Positions 35,040-44,700 of a stretch of DNA of 64,000 nucleotides are shown in pieces. Made by a program: the position numbers and the translations under genes. Origin of the DNA: Phycisphaerae bacterium (GTDB lineage: Bacteria; Planctomycetota; Phycisphaerae; UBA1845; Fen-1342); NCBI GenBank assembly GCA_028279405.1, contig JANQNU010000064.1:106013-170012 (forward strand). Direction: 5' to 3'. Positions within the stretch are counted from its first letter, which is position 1. Every line of letters starts with the position of its first letter. The notes beneath the pieces were generated by a model that did not search any database, was not told the DNA's origin, and saw only the letters and a list, made by a program, of their open reading frames with translations.

Positions 35040-37850
35040 TCAGGGGCGCGCGGTGGTTGGTGCGACGGGGGCCCAGCGGGCGGCGTCAGTGGGCCGGCCC
35101 CAGGCTTCGTAAAGCGCGACAATCCGTGCTCGTGCGTCCCGCAGACACTTGTCACGGATTACGGGCGGCAGTGATTCCTGTTGCGATTCCAGTGACGCAT
35201 AGCTCTCCAGCAGCAGCGAAGCGGCGTCTTCGAACTCCCCGAGGGCTACCATTGCCGCACCGAGTTCGCTCCGAGCGCGGTGCGTCGCCCAGTGATCCGT
35301 CGCAACCGACTCCCGCAGTTCAACGCATTCACGCCAGGTATCGCGGGCTTCTCCGTAGCGCTGTTGGTGAAAGAACACGTGACCCAACTGCTCCAGCGTC
35401 TGTGCGACGCGCGTCGGACGCGGTGGCCGAAGGCCGCGCCGTACTGCAAGCAGTTCGTCGCACAGCGGGCGCGCCTCATCGTAGCGCTCGAGGGCAAGCA
35501 GGGCGTCGATCCGGTTGCTGATCGATTTCTGACGAACCTCATGGACGGGGTTGAGCGCCGCGCGGGCCTGCCCACACGCGATGCGGAACTCTTCTTCCGC
35601 TTCTGCATTCTTGTCGACATTGAGCAAGACCACGCCGAGGTTGTTCCGCGCCATGATCGTGTTGGGGTGGTCGTCGCCGTGTATTCGCTGGTTCGAGAGC
35701 AGCACGTCGTGCGCGATGGGTTCCGCTTCGTCGAATCGCGCCACCTTGAAAAGGGACGCCATCAGGTTGTTTCGTACGAGGACCGTATGTCGATGATCAG
35801 CACCGCCGACGCGCTCCTGGGTCTCCAGCAATTCTTGGAAACAACTCAACGCTTCGTCGAGCCGTCCCTGCTCGAGCAGGATCGCGCAGAACGTATTCTT
35901 CCGTTTCAACGTCCGTCGGTGCTCAGCGCCAAGGGTCGATTCGAAGCCCGCAAGGGCTTGTCGCGACCAGTGCGCCGCCTCTCCCAGCGCACCCTGTGAT
36001 CGAAACAAACCGGCCAGGTTGGCCATGATCGAAAGCGTCTCGAGATGATCCTCACCCAGCATTTGCCGCCCGCGATCCAACGCTTCGCGATACAACGCTT
36101 CGGCTTCGGCCAAGCGCCCCATCTCCCGGTAGACCAGCGCAACGGCGTTCATCGATTGGAGCGTCTCGATGTGGGATGGTCCGAGATGCTCGGTCCTGAT
36201 TTCGAGCGCCTTCTGGCGCTGCTCCAGTGCCGCCGGCAACATGCCCAAGCCCCGGTACACCTTCGCGATCGCGAGCCGGAGCTGTGCTGCAGTAACCGGG
36301 TCGTCGGCGAACTCCGATTCGATCCGTTTTACGGCCCGATCTGCCAGCGATCCGCTCAGCACCGATCGCGCGACATTGGTCATGTTGGCGCGTCTGAGTG
36401 CGCCCTTGACAGCCGAGTAGTCCGCCTTGGCCCGCTCGTCGTCCGCGTCGGCGCGCAGCTCCTTCAAAAGACTGCGTTTGAGCTTTTTGCCGAACGTCTG
36501 TGCGCGCAAGCTCGCGAGCAAGTCCGCCTGAAAATCAGCGATTTCAGCGGTCCGTTCGCGCTCGCGATCCGCTTCATGCCGGGCAAGCATCGCGTCATCG
36601 CGCTGATGCACGGCCTCGATGAGGAAGTAGCCTGTGCCGATCAACCCGATGAGCAGGGCCATGAGCGTTCCTGCGAACCCGCCGACCAGCACGCGATGAC
36701 GCCGCGTGAACTTCCGGATCCGATAGAAGGCGCTCGGCGGACGCACCGTGATTGGCTCACTCGCCAGGAAACGACGCAAGTCCGCGGCCATCGCCGCTGC
36801 GGAGGGGTAACGTCGCGCGGGCTCCTTCTCGAGTGCCGTGGCGACGATCGTCTCCACGTCACCACGGAACAACCGATTGATCGACCCCAATCGCGTCGGG
36901 TCCTGTTCCTGAATCATCCGAACCGCTCCGGGGACCGGCTGACTCCGGACGTCGTACGGCAAGCGACTGCCGAGCAGTTCGAACAGTACGACCCCCATCG
37001 AATACACGTCGCTGCGCGCGTCGATGGCGGACGGGTCGCCTTGCACCTGCTCAGGGCTCATATAGGGAACCGTCCCCATCAGCTGCCCGACGTTCGTTTG
37101 AAGGGTAACAGTGTGAATGTCGGCGTCGGTGGTCCGTGATACACCGAAGTCGAGCACCTTCGGTTGGCCGTCACGTTCGACGAGAATGTTGGCCGGCTTG
37201 AGGTCGCGATGGACGACGCCACGCTCGTGGGCATGATGGACGGCGTCACAAACCTTCGCGAACAATGCGAGTCGACCACGCAGGTCCAGGTTGTTGTGAC
37301 GGACAAAGAGGTCGATGGGCTGGCCGTCGATCAGCTCCATCGCGATGTACGCCTGACGAACCGAAGCGCGGGCGCCGCCCATGTCGGCAACGCCGGCTTC
37401 GAAGATCTGGGCGATCCCCGGATGTCGCAGGCGCCCAAGCAGTTCGGCCTCGCGCTGGAACCGCCGAACGAGCTCGTTCTGCGTGGTGCCGGAGGAGAGC
37501 ACTTTCAGCGCGACCGTGCGACTCGGGCTGTCTTGACGGGCCTCGTACACCACGCCCGCGCCCCCACGTCCGATCTCGCGCACGATACGGTAACTACCAA
37601 TCTGCTCCGGTAGGGTCAGCGTCGCGCTGGCACTCGCGAGGTCATCCCAAAGCACCTGTGCGGCGCCCGACAAATCGGTGGCGACCATCGCATCGTCGCC
37701 GTCGTGCGCGAGCAGCGACTGGACTTCGTCACGCAGGGCGGTATCCGTTCCGCATTCCCGGGCAATGAGAGAGTCCCGTTGGCCTGTCGGCAAGTCGACC
37801 GCCTTCAGGAAGATCTCCATCGCACGCTCGAAACGTTCGGCTGGATTCAC
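35040..37850 (-). CDS. Ser/Thr protein kinase with TPR array (module 2)
   Basis: 936 residues from a GTG at 37850 that overlaps the sigma stop (GTGA). A longer in-frame extension exists but would lie inside the sigma gene. An N-terminal AMEIFLKAVDLPTGQRDSLI segment (typical of sigma-linked kinases) precedes the kinase domain: GRGGAGVVYEARQ, VALKVL, HRDLKPANILV, LDFGVSR. A membrane helix lies near residue 400 (GFAGTLMALLIGLIGTGYFL). The second half has about seven kinesin-light-chain-type TPR units, such as IETLQSMNAVALVYREMGRL and HPNTIMARNNLGVVLLN, likely used for protein binding outside the kinase. Confidence 0.93.
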   Translation of the reverse strand: MNPAERFERAMEIFLKAVDLPTGQRDSLIARECGTDTALRDEVQSLLAHDGDDAMVATDLSGAAQVLWDDLASASATLTLPEQIGSYRIVREIGRGGAGVVYEARQDSPSRTVALKVLSSGTTQNELVRRFQREAELLGRLRHPGIAQIFEAGVADMGGARASVRQAYIAMELIDGQPIDLFVRHNNLDLRGRLALFAKVCDAVHHAHERGVVHRDLKPANILVERDGQPKVLDFGVSRTTDADIHTVTLQTNVGQLMGTVPYMSPEQVQGDPSAIDARSDVYSMGVVLFELLGSRLPYDVRSQPVPGAVRMIQEQDPTRLGSINRLFRGDVETIVATALEKEPARRYPSAAAMAADLRRFLASEPITVRPPSAFYRIRKFTRRHRVLVGGFAGTLMALLIGLIGTGYFLIEAVHQRDDAMLARHEADRERERTAEIADFQADLLASLRAQTFGKKLKRSLLKELRADADDERAKADYSAVKGALRRANMTNVARSVLSGSLADRAVKRIESEFADDPVTAAQLRLAIAKVYRGLGMLPAALEQRQKALEIRTEHLGPSHIETLQSMNAVALVYREMGRLAEAEALYREALDRGRQMLGEDHLETLSIMANLAGLFRSQGALGEAAHWSRQALAGFESTLGAEHRRTLKRKNTFCAILLEQGRLDEALSCFQELLETQERVGGADHRHTVLVRNNLMASLFKVARFDEAEPIAHDVLLSNQRIHGDDHPNTIMARNNLGVVLLNVDKNAEAEEEFRIACGQARAALNPVHEVRQKSISNRIDALLALERYDEARPLCDELLAVRRGLRPPRPTRVAQTLEQLGHVFFHQQRYGEARDTWRECVELRESVATDHWATHRARSELGAAMVALGEFEDAASLLLESYASLESQQESLPPVIRDKCLRDARARIVALYEAWGRPTDAARWAPVAPTTARP

Positions 37851-38452
37851 CCCGTCGCTCCGCCGCTGCTCAGCTCGCGACTCAGCCAGGCCCGCACGCC
37901 GCGCCAGTCTTTTTTGACGGTGCGTGACGTAACCCCCTGAAGCTCGGCGATCTCGTCGATGGTCAACCCGCCCAGAAATCGCAGTTCGACCAAGCGTGCG
38001 TAGCGTTCGTTCAGGTTGGTGAGTTTTGTCAACGCGTCGTCCAACGCCACCAGATCCAGGATCGAGGCCCCCGACGAATCTTCCAGTCCTGTCACACTCA
38101 AGTCGACGAGCTTGGCTCGGCGCTTGATCGCACGCTTCGCCCGAGCGTGGTCGATCAGGATCTGCCGCATCGCAGTCGCCGCGACGGCACAAAAATGGGC
38201 GCGGTTCTGCCAATCGCCTCGCCCGCCGAGCAGCTTGAGGTACGCCTCGTGCACCAGTGCCGTCGGCTGCAACGTGTGGTTGGCAGGCTCGTTACGCAGC
38301 TTGCCGGCCGCAATGACGCGGAGTTGATCGTAGATGAGCGGCAAGAGCTCGGTCGTGGCGCTCGAATCGCCTTCGCCAGCCCGTTGCAGGAGCAGCGTTA
38401 CCTGCCCCAAGTCGTTATCAGCAGCGATGTTCTGGCGGTCTCCCTCGATCAT
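37847..38452 (-). CDS. ECF sigma factor, Sigma70_ECF (PF07638) type (module 2)
   Basis: 201 residues from the ATG at 38452. The signature of the planctomycete/acidobacterial ECF group is clear: LIYDQLRVIAAGKL, HTLQPTALVHEAYLKLL, NRAHFCAVAATAMRQILIDH and ARAKRAIKRRAK. Region 4 is LVELRFLGGLTIDEIAEL followed by VTSRTVKKDWRGVRAWL. The upstream TATAAT is so close that the message may be leaderless. It is divergent from the RCC1/S74 gene at 38643. Confidence 0.93.
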   Translation of the reverse strand: MIEGDRQNIAADNDLGQVTLLLQRAGEGDSSATTELLPLIYDQLRVIAAGKLRNEPANHTLQPTALVHEAYLKLLGGRGDWQNRAHFCAVAATAMRQILIDHARAKRAIKRRAKLVDLSVTGLEDSSGASILDLVALDDALTKLTNLNERYARLVELRFLGGLTIDEIAELQGVTSRTVKKDWRGVRAWLSRELSSGGATG

Positions 38453-38459
38453 GATACCA

Positions 38460-38465
38460 ATTATA
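38460..38465 (-). promoter_or_regulatory. -10 element of a probably leaderless sigma transcript
   Basis: GGGTATAAT on the minus strand ends only 7 nt before the ATG at 38452. The normal start point would therefore fall on or next to the start codon. No ribosome site fits in the space. Confidence 0.55.
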
Positions 38466-38534
38466 CCCGACCGACCTCCCGCAAACCGAATCTGGGGCCA
38501 CTTCAGGCCCGTTCTTCTTTGGAGAAAACTGGAG

Positions 38535-38571
38535 AAAAAAACGTTCACCCGTCCGGGTCGGGTTTCGTTCT
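38535..38571 (+). promoter_or_regulatory. ECF-type promoter candidate (copy B)
   Basis: An A-tract (38535-38541), CGTTCACC (38542-38549), 16 nt, then CGTTCT (38566-38571), 71 nt before the ATG at 38643. The layout matches copies A and C. It lies in the intergenic region divergent to the module 2 sigma gene. The G-run seen in A and C is absent here. Confidence 0.6.
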
Positions 38572-38642
38572 GGAGGCAAGGACCGGCCGTGTGGTCCGTC
38601 CGGAAATCCAGCAATCAACGACAACGAGCGAGGAATCGACCG

Positions 38643-41585
38643 ATGCTGACGCGAATGCTGCACAGGAGCCTCATTACGACGGTTTTGGCCCTGACACTGT
38701 CTGCTCAGGCAGCTGATCTGGGGTCGTCGATCACGTATCAGGGCCGCCTGGATATGGACGGAAGTCCGCTCACCGGCGAAGCGGACCTGGGCTTCTCCTT
38801 GTGGGATGCAGACGTCGGCGGCAACCAGATCGGGTTTGGCATCGCAGCCGCGGCTGTTCCGATCGTGGATGGCGTGTTTACGATCGAGCTCGATTTCGGC
38901 GCGATGGCTTTCGTCGGCGATGCGCGCTGGCTGGAAATCAAGGTTGCCAGCCCTCCCGCTGGCCCGTTCGTCACGCTGACGCCGCGTCAGCCGCTGACCG
39001 CGGCACCGTTCGCGCTGCACACCCGCGGAATCCAGGTCGACGACGCCGGCCGGGTCGGCATCGGAACCAGCACGCCAACCACCGAACTGGAAGTCAGCGG
39101 CAGCATTACCGCGACGGCGTTCGTCGGCGACGGCTCCGCACTTACCAATCTCCCGACAACTCCGAGCACCTGGTCCGAAAACGGTTCCGCCATCTACTAC
39201 GAAGCCGGCCAGGTCGGCGTCGGGACCAGCGATCTCGACATTGGCGACCAACTCACCGTCCACGGCGGTGACCTCGCGATCCGAAACGACCAGACGATCC
39301 GCTTCAAGCGCGCCGACGGGAGCACCGCGGGGCTGATCGACCCGGCCGGCGAGGGCATGACATTGCTTGAGACCCGCGGCGGAGACGTCACCAGCCTCAC
39401 CATCGGCGGCAGCGACATCACTTTCACGACAGACGATACCGAGCGCATGCGCATCACCAGCGCCGGCTCCGTCGGAATCGGAACGGACGTACCGTCTTCC
39501 CATCTGGATGTCAGCGACGGCGACATCAATAGCGCCCTCCGAATCCAGCCGACGGGTCTTGGTCCGGACCTGATCTACAAGGCCCACCAGGGCGGCACCA
39601 AAGACCTGCACGTCGTGTTCGAAAACGCCGCCGGCGCACAAACCGAGGTCATGACGTTCAAGGGCAACGGCAACACGGGCCGTGTCGGCATCGGCACCAC
39701 GAGCCCGGTGTCGGAGCTGGACGTGAACGGAATCGTCACCGCGGACGCCTTTGTCGGCGACGGCACGGGCCTCACGGGCGTCGCGGCTTCGGGGCTGGAA
39801 GCACGCACGGCACTGGTCGCATGGGGCAACGACGATGATGGCCAGGTGAGCGATGCACCAACGACGGGTCGATACGTCGCCATCGATGCCGGCAATGCTC
39901 ACAGTGTTGCGATCGCGGAAGACGGCTCGCTTGTCAGTTGGGGCGAGGACCTATTGGGCCAGGTGAGTGAAACGCCTACCTCCGGCAGCTACGTCTCCGT
40001 CGCGGCCGGCGGTCGTCATAGCGTCGCGATCGCCGCCAACGGCTCGCTTGTCAGTTGGGGGTCCGATGACGAGGGTCAGGTAACGGATACGCCAGCCGGT
40101 AGCGGATACACCGCGGTGGCAGCCGGTAGCGAGCACAGTGTCGCGATCACGCCTGCCCGATCGCTGGTCAGTTGGGGACTGGATCGCGAGGGTCAAGTCA
40201 GCAATACGCCGACCAGCGGGAACTATACCGCCGTCGCCGCGGGTGGATTTCACAGCGTTGCGCTCCGCGCCAACGGCACGCTCGTGAGTTGGGGCTTGGA
40301 CAACCACGGCCAGGTCAGCAATACCCCCGGCGGTTCGAACTTTGTCGCTGTCGCCGCCGGCTACCTTCACAGCGTCGCGATCCGCGCCGACGGTTCACTC
40401 GTCAGTTGGGGGTACAATTTCTATGGTCAGGTAATCCAAACCCCGTCGTCCGGGACATATGTTGCCGTTGCGGCGGGCCTCCGGCACAGCGCTGCCATCC
40501 GATCCGATGGGACGGTGGTCAGTTGGGGCGGCAACAACAACGGCCAGGTGGGCCAGACGCCCACCAACGGAACGTATACCGCAATCGCCGCGAATCACTT
40601 TGGCACACTGGCCCTGCGACCGCTCGTATCGCTCGAAGGTGATATCCTCACCGAAGGCGGTCTCACAGCCACCAGCAGCGTCGACATCGGCGGCGACCTC
40701 ATGGTCGCCGGCCAGGTCGGCATCGGCACCGACGACGTTGCCTATCAGTTCACGGTCGAGGGAATCGCTAACTTCAACGGAGGGGTCGCCATCGGACTGC
40801 GCAACCCGGTCCGCGGGCTCGTCGATATCGAGGGCTCCCGCAATCACGACGTCGGCGGCTACGGGTGGCTGAACGGGGATGGCAACATCGGCACTGCGAG
40901 CGGAACAGCGGCGTACTCGCTCTATGCGTCGCGGCGCATTGCCGCGTCTGAGTTTAACGCGCACTCCGACGCGCGCATCAAGATCGTCGGGGGGCTGTCC
41001 GACGTCGACGCCGACCTGGATACGCTGCTGGCGATCGAGGTCACCGACTACACGATGGTCGACAAGGTCGCCAACGGTTCCGAGCCGTACAAGAAGGTGA
41101 TCGGTCAGCAGGTGCGTTCCGTTTTCCCGCAAGCGGTCACGATCTCGGCCGACGTCGTGCCGGACATCTACCAGATGGCCTCGGTCGAGGACGGCTGGAT
41201 CGTGCTTGCGACCGACCTTGAAGTCGGCGACCGCGTGCGGCTGATCGCGGCAAATGGCGGCGATGTGCACGACGTTCTCGAAGTTGGTAGTGATCGCTTC
41301 CGCGTCGCGGACTCGCCGGCCGGAAAAGTCTTCGTCTACGGTCGCGAAGTCGACGACTTCCACAACGTCGACTACGAGGCCATTGCAATGCTCAACGTTT
41401 CCGCGACGCAGGCACTCTACCAACGAATCGCTGATCAGCAGGAGCAGTTGAAGCTGCTGCAAGCGGACAGGGACGCCGCGCTCGAAGCGCTCCACACCGC
41501 CAATGCTCGCCTCACCGCGACCAACGCGGAACTAGCGGACCGTTTGGCGCGGGTCGAGGCGCTGCTGGAGCAGTCGCTGCGCTAG
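38643..41585 (+). CDS. Exported RCC1-repeat protein with S74 domain
   Basis: 980 residues. The ATG at 38643 is chosen for its GAGGAA ribosome site and signal peptide (MLTRMLHRSLITTVLALTLSAQA). The N-terminal module (ITYQGRLDMDGSPLTGEA, LTPRQPLTAAPFALH) is shared with 26807-28900. Stalk-like segments with VGIGT repeats follow. Seven RCC1-type repeats of 39 residues lie at about 39820-40620, each with SLVSWG....GQV and VAAG..HSVAI, probably a seven-bladed propeller. The C-terminus is an S74 domain (HSDARIKIVGGLSDVDADL, IGQQVRSVFPQAV) and a coiled coil. It is a likely surface fibre with a propeller head. Confidence 0.88.
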   Translation: MLTRMLHRSLITTVLALTLSAQAADLGSSITYQGRLDMDGSPLTGEADLGFSLWDADVGGNQIGFGIAAAAVPIVDGVFTIELDFGAMAFVGDARWLEIKVASPPAGPFVTLTPRQPLTAAPFALHTRGIQVDDAGRVGIGTSTPTTELEVSGSITATAFVGDGSALTNLPTTPSTWSENGSAIYYEAGQVGVGTSDLDIGDQLTVHGGDLAIRNDQTIRFKRADGSTAGLIDPAGEGMTLLETRGGDVTSLTIGGSDITFTTDDTERMRITSAGSVGIGTDVPSSHLDVSDGDINSALRIQPTGLGPDLIYKAHQGGTKDLHVVFENAAGAQTEVMTFKGNGNTGRVGIGTTSPVSELDVNGIVTADAFVGDGTGLTGVAASGLEARTALVAWGNDDDGQVSDAPTTGRYVAIDAGNAHSVAIAEDGSLVSWGEDLLGQVSETPTSGSYVSVAAGGRHSVAIAANGSLVSWGSDDEGQVTDTPAGSGYTAVAAGSEHSVAITPARSLVSWGLDREGQVSNTPTSGNYTAVAAGGFHSVALRANGTLVSWGLDNHGQVSNTPGGSNFVAVAAGYLHSVAIRADGSLVSWGYNFYGQVIQTPSSGTYVAVAAGLRHSAAIRSDGTVVSWGGNNNGQVGQTPTNGTYTAIAANHFGTLALRPLVSLEGDILTEGGLTATSSVDIGGDLMVAGQVGIGTDDVAYQFTVEGIANFNGGVAIGLRNPVRGLVDIEGSRNHDVGGYGWLNGDGNIGTASGTAAYSLYASRRIAASEFNAHSDARIKIVGGLSDVDADLDTLLAIEVTDYTMVDKVANGSEPYKKVIGQQVRSVFPQAVTISADVVPDIYQMASVEDGWIVLATDLEVGDRVRLIAANGGDVHDVLEVGSDRFRVADSPAGKVFVYGREVDDFHNVDYEAIAMLNVSATQALYQRIADQQEQLKLLQADRDAALEALHTANARLTATNAELADRLARVEALLEQSLR

Positions 41586-41616
41586 GAAGATCACCCCTCT
41601 CTTGCATGTCTTCTCC

Positions 41617-41647
41617 GGGCCGTCCATTGCTGGGCGGCCCGTTTTTT
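41617..41647 (+). terminator. Intrinsic terminator after the RCC1/S74 gene
   Basis: GGGCCGTCC (41617-41625), a 6-nt loop, GGGCGGCCC (41632-41640), then G and TTTTTT (41642-41647). The 9-bp stem has one G-T pair. It begins 31 nt after the stop codon and separates this gene from the promoter of the next. Confidence 0.9.
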
Positions 41648-41676
41648 GGTGGTGGGGCCGAAAAGGGGGGCACAAC

Positions 41677-41715
41677 AAAAAAAAACGTTCACCCACCGCG
41701 CCCTTCCTCCGCTTG
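41677..41715 (+). promoter_or_regulatory. ECF-type promoter candidate (copy C)
   Basis: An A-tract of nine (41677-41685), CGTTCACC (41686-41693), 16 nt, then CGCTTG (41710-41715), 76 nt before the ATG at 41792. It is preceded by a G-run (41665-41670) like copy A. It starts about 30 nt after the terminator, so it should drive the large lipoprotein gene alone. Confidence 0.6.
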
Positions 41716-41791
41716 GGAGGTCGAGGGACGCGTCGCTCGTTCGACGCCAGCGCACTACAGAGGAAGGACAGTCCGAACAGGAGAACCCACA

Positions 41792-44700
41792 ATGTTGCAG
41801 TTTACGTCCGTATCACACACATCCAGACGACGAGACCCGCGCCGGTCTCGCTTACGCTCCCTGGCCATCTCGGCGTCGATCCTTGGAACGCTCGCCCTCG
41901 GCGGCTGTCCGACCGACCCGCAGCTCGCGGAAGACGTCGCGCCCGTCGTGAGTGCTCCCAGTGCGATTGAAGACACGCTCCGTGCAAAGGACGGCCCGTT
42001 GCAGGTTCAGCAGATCACGCCAACGATCGGTACTACCGAGGGTGAGACGATCGCCCTGATCCGCGGTGCGGGGTTCACGCCGGGCATGACCGTTCACTTC
42101 GGCGACGCCGAGGCCAAGGACGTCACCTTCATCAACGACCGGATGATTACGGCGCTGGTGCCGCCGCACACTGCGGGTTCGGTCGATCTCGAGATTACAC
42201 GCGAGAGCGCCGACCAGGATTTCACTGCTGGGATTGTCGACGCCTTCCGGTTCATGGCGACGCCGCCGGACGACGGCACGGATACGGATGGTGACGGGCT
42301 CACCGACGTCCAGGAGCAGGTCCTGGGTTATCGGCTCAAGGTCGACTTCTACGGTCTCGGCCTGAATCCGGAGCACCTCATCGCATTCAACACCAATAGC
42401 GACCCGTTGGATCCGGATACGGACGATGACGGTTTGAACGACAACGAGGAGTTCCTGGCGAAGACCAACCCGCGTGCCAAGGACACCGACGGCGACGGTC
42501 TCTGGGACTCTGAAGAGGCCAAGCGTTGGCTCACGAGCCCGATCAGCATCGACTCCGACGGCGACGCCCGGCAGTCTGACCCGTCGACCGACTTCAGCAC
42601 GATCCCGCCGATCTTCGACCTGTTCGACGGTCTGGAGTTGTACACGCCGGAACAGCTCGCGATGCATCCCGACGTTCGCGGCCCGATCAAGGCGAATGCG
42701 ACCTCGCCGACGCTCGCCGACACAGACGGCGACGGTGTCAGCGACTTCGACGAAATCGACACCCCGGTGCGTACGCCATTGTTGGCGGACATGCCGCAGC
42801 TCCTGTTCGAGATCGTCGACGACGTCGACGTACGCCTGGACGTCGAGTACGCCGAGGAGGTCGGTACGACGACCGCTTTCGAAACGTCGCTCGCAACGGC
42901 GCAGTCCGACTCCACCTCCCGGTCGCGCTCCAACACGGTCTCGGCCAGCGTAACGGTCGGCGGCGGATTCAGCCTCAACCCATTCAAGCTCGTGAGCGGT
43001 TCGGTGGAAGTCACCGGCGGCTACGAGCATAGCTGGGGCACGACCGTCGAATCGACCGTCAGTTCCGAGCAGACGTTCTCGCAATTGGAGGAGAAGTCGC
43101 GCACGAACACCGAGACCGCCGCGAGCGGCTCGCTGGCGGCCGGTGTGAAGATCACCAACGCCGGCAACATCACCGTACAGGTGATCGACCTGGTCCACAC
43201 AATTCGACAGTGGATCCCGAACGCCAGCGCCGACCTGGACGACACGACGCCAGGCGAATACGCCACCCTCGCAGCGCTCGCACCCGACCTGGGTCCAGGC
43301 CTGACGCTCGCTCCGGGTGCCAGTTCCGGCGTGTTGCTCGCGTCGGCGGAAGACATCAACACGGACCGGATCAAGGACCTGCTGGCGCGGCCCGATTCGC
43401 TCCAGATCGAGCCGGCGGCATTCGAACTCATCAATGAAGCCGGCATCAACTTCGCGTTCATCGACGAAGTCACCCAGGCCCGCACGGCGCGGCTCAGCAT
43501 CGACTTCGGCGACGGTCGCTTCGAGGAGTATCGCATTGCCACCAACGTCGATCGTAACGAAGACAGTTCGCTGGCAGGCATCACGCTGGCCAAGGCGCTC
43601 GACGTCACGCTCGGCGCGGAAAACTGGGAAGTAGAGACCGTGCTCGACCCGTGCGGCGTCGAACCGCCGAACCTGATCCAGAACGGCAGCTTCGAGTCGC
43701 CGGACCAGGACATGCAAGGCTCGGGCGTCCCCACCGGCTGGAACGACCGCCGGTACGGCACCTTGAACAACGACACGATGGTCCTGGCGGCGGAGTTTAG
43801 CGACTTGCCCGCGACAGACGGCGACCAGTGGGTATTCATGCGTTTTGATGCGTTCTCAACGGACGAGGAAGGTGGCGGCATTGCACTCAACCAGCAGATC
43901 GGAACCGTAGCGACGACCACCGCCAGCTACGACTACACGTTCGATTTCATCGCCTATCCCCGCTTCGCCGAGTATGAGGGCGGCACATTCTCGATCGTCC
44001 TGTGGCAGGGTGTCCCGGGGGCGCCGGGATCCGTTATGCTCGACCAGGATCCCTATCAGTTCGATCCGGTCAACGGAAACGACATCCGAACCGAGACGGG
44101 CGTCTTTACAGTGAATGCAGGCACCGCCACACCCGGTGCGGATCTGTACATCGAGATACAGGTCGATTCGCTGTTCGTTCCGGGATCGCAAGAATTGTTC
44201 CTGGCCCTCGACGATTTTCAGCTGCGATCCGACCTCAACCCCGACATCGAGACCATCGATACGATCGTGCGCATCCGCGACACGAGCAACGACCTGGATA
44301 CGCCGCAGTTCTGGTCGGTGTTCCTCTCGGGTGGCGAGATCTCGGCCGAAGGCGGCCTGGCGAACGTCGTCTTGCAAGCCAACGATACCGTGTTGATCGC
44401 GCTCACACGCGATGCCGACGGCGACGGTCTGTACGCCGCCCAGGAGCAGCAGTACGGCTCCTCCGACGAGGTGGTAGACACCGACGGCGATGGTCTCACT
44501 GATGGTGCCGAAGCGGCCCGTCGCTACCTGAACGGACTGTGCGACTCCGTTAGTGGTGGTTGGATCGTCAATGCCAGCTATCGCGACGGTTCGAGTGCGA
44601 GCTATCGCGTCTACTCCGATCCGCGGCAGGTCGACTCCGACCTTGACGGCCTGACGGACGCCGAGGAGATGACGGCGGGAACCGACCCCAACAGCGCCGA

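Noticed and set aside
41852..43717. 621-codon frame opposite the giant lipoprotein
   Set aside because: Antisense shadow of a strongly supported gene; Val/Arg/Asp-rich composition is a codon-bias artefact.
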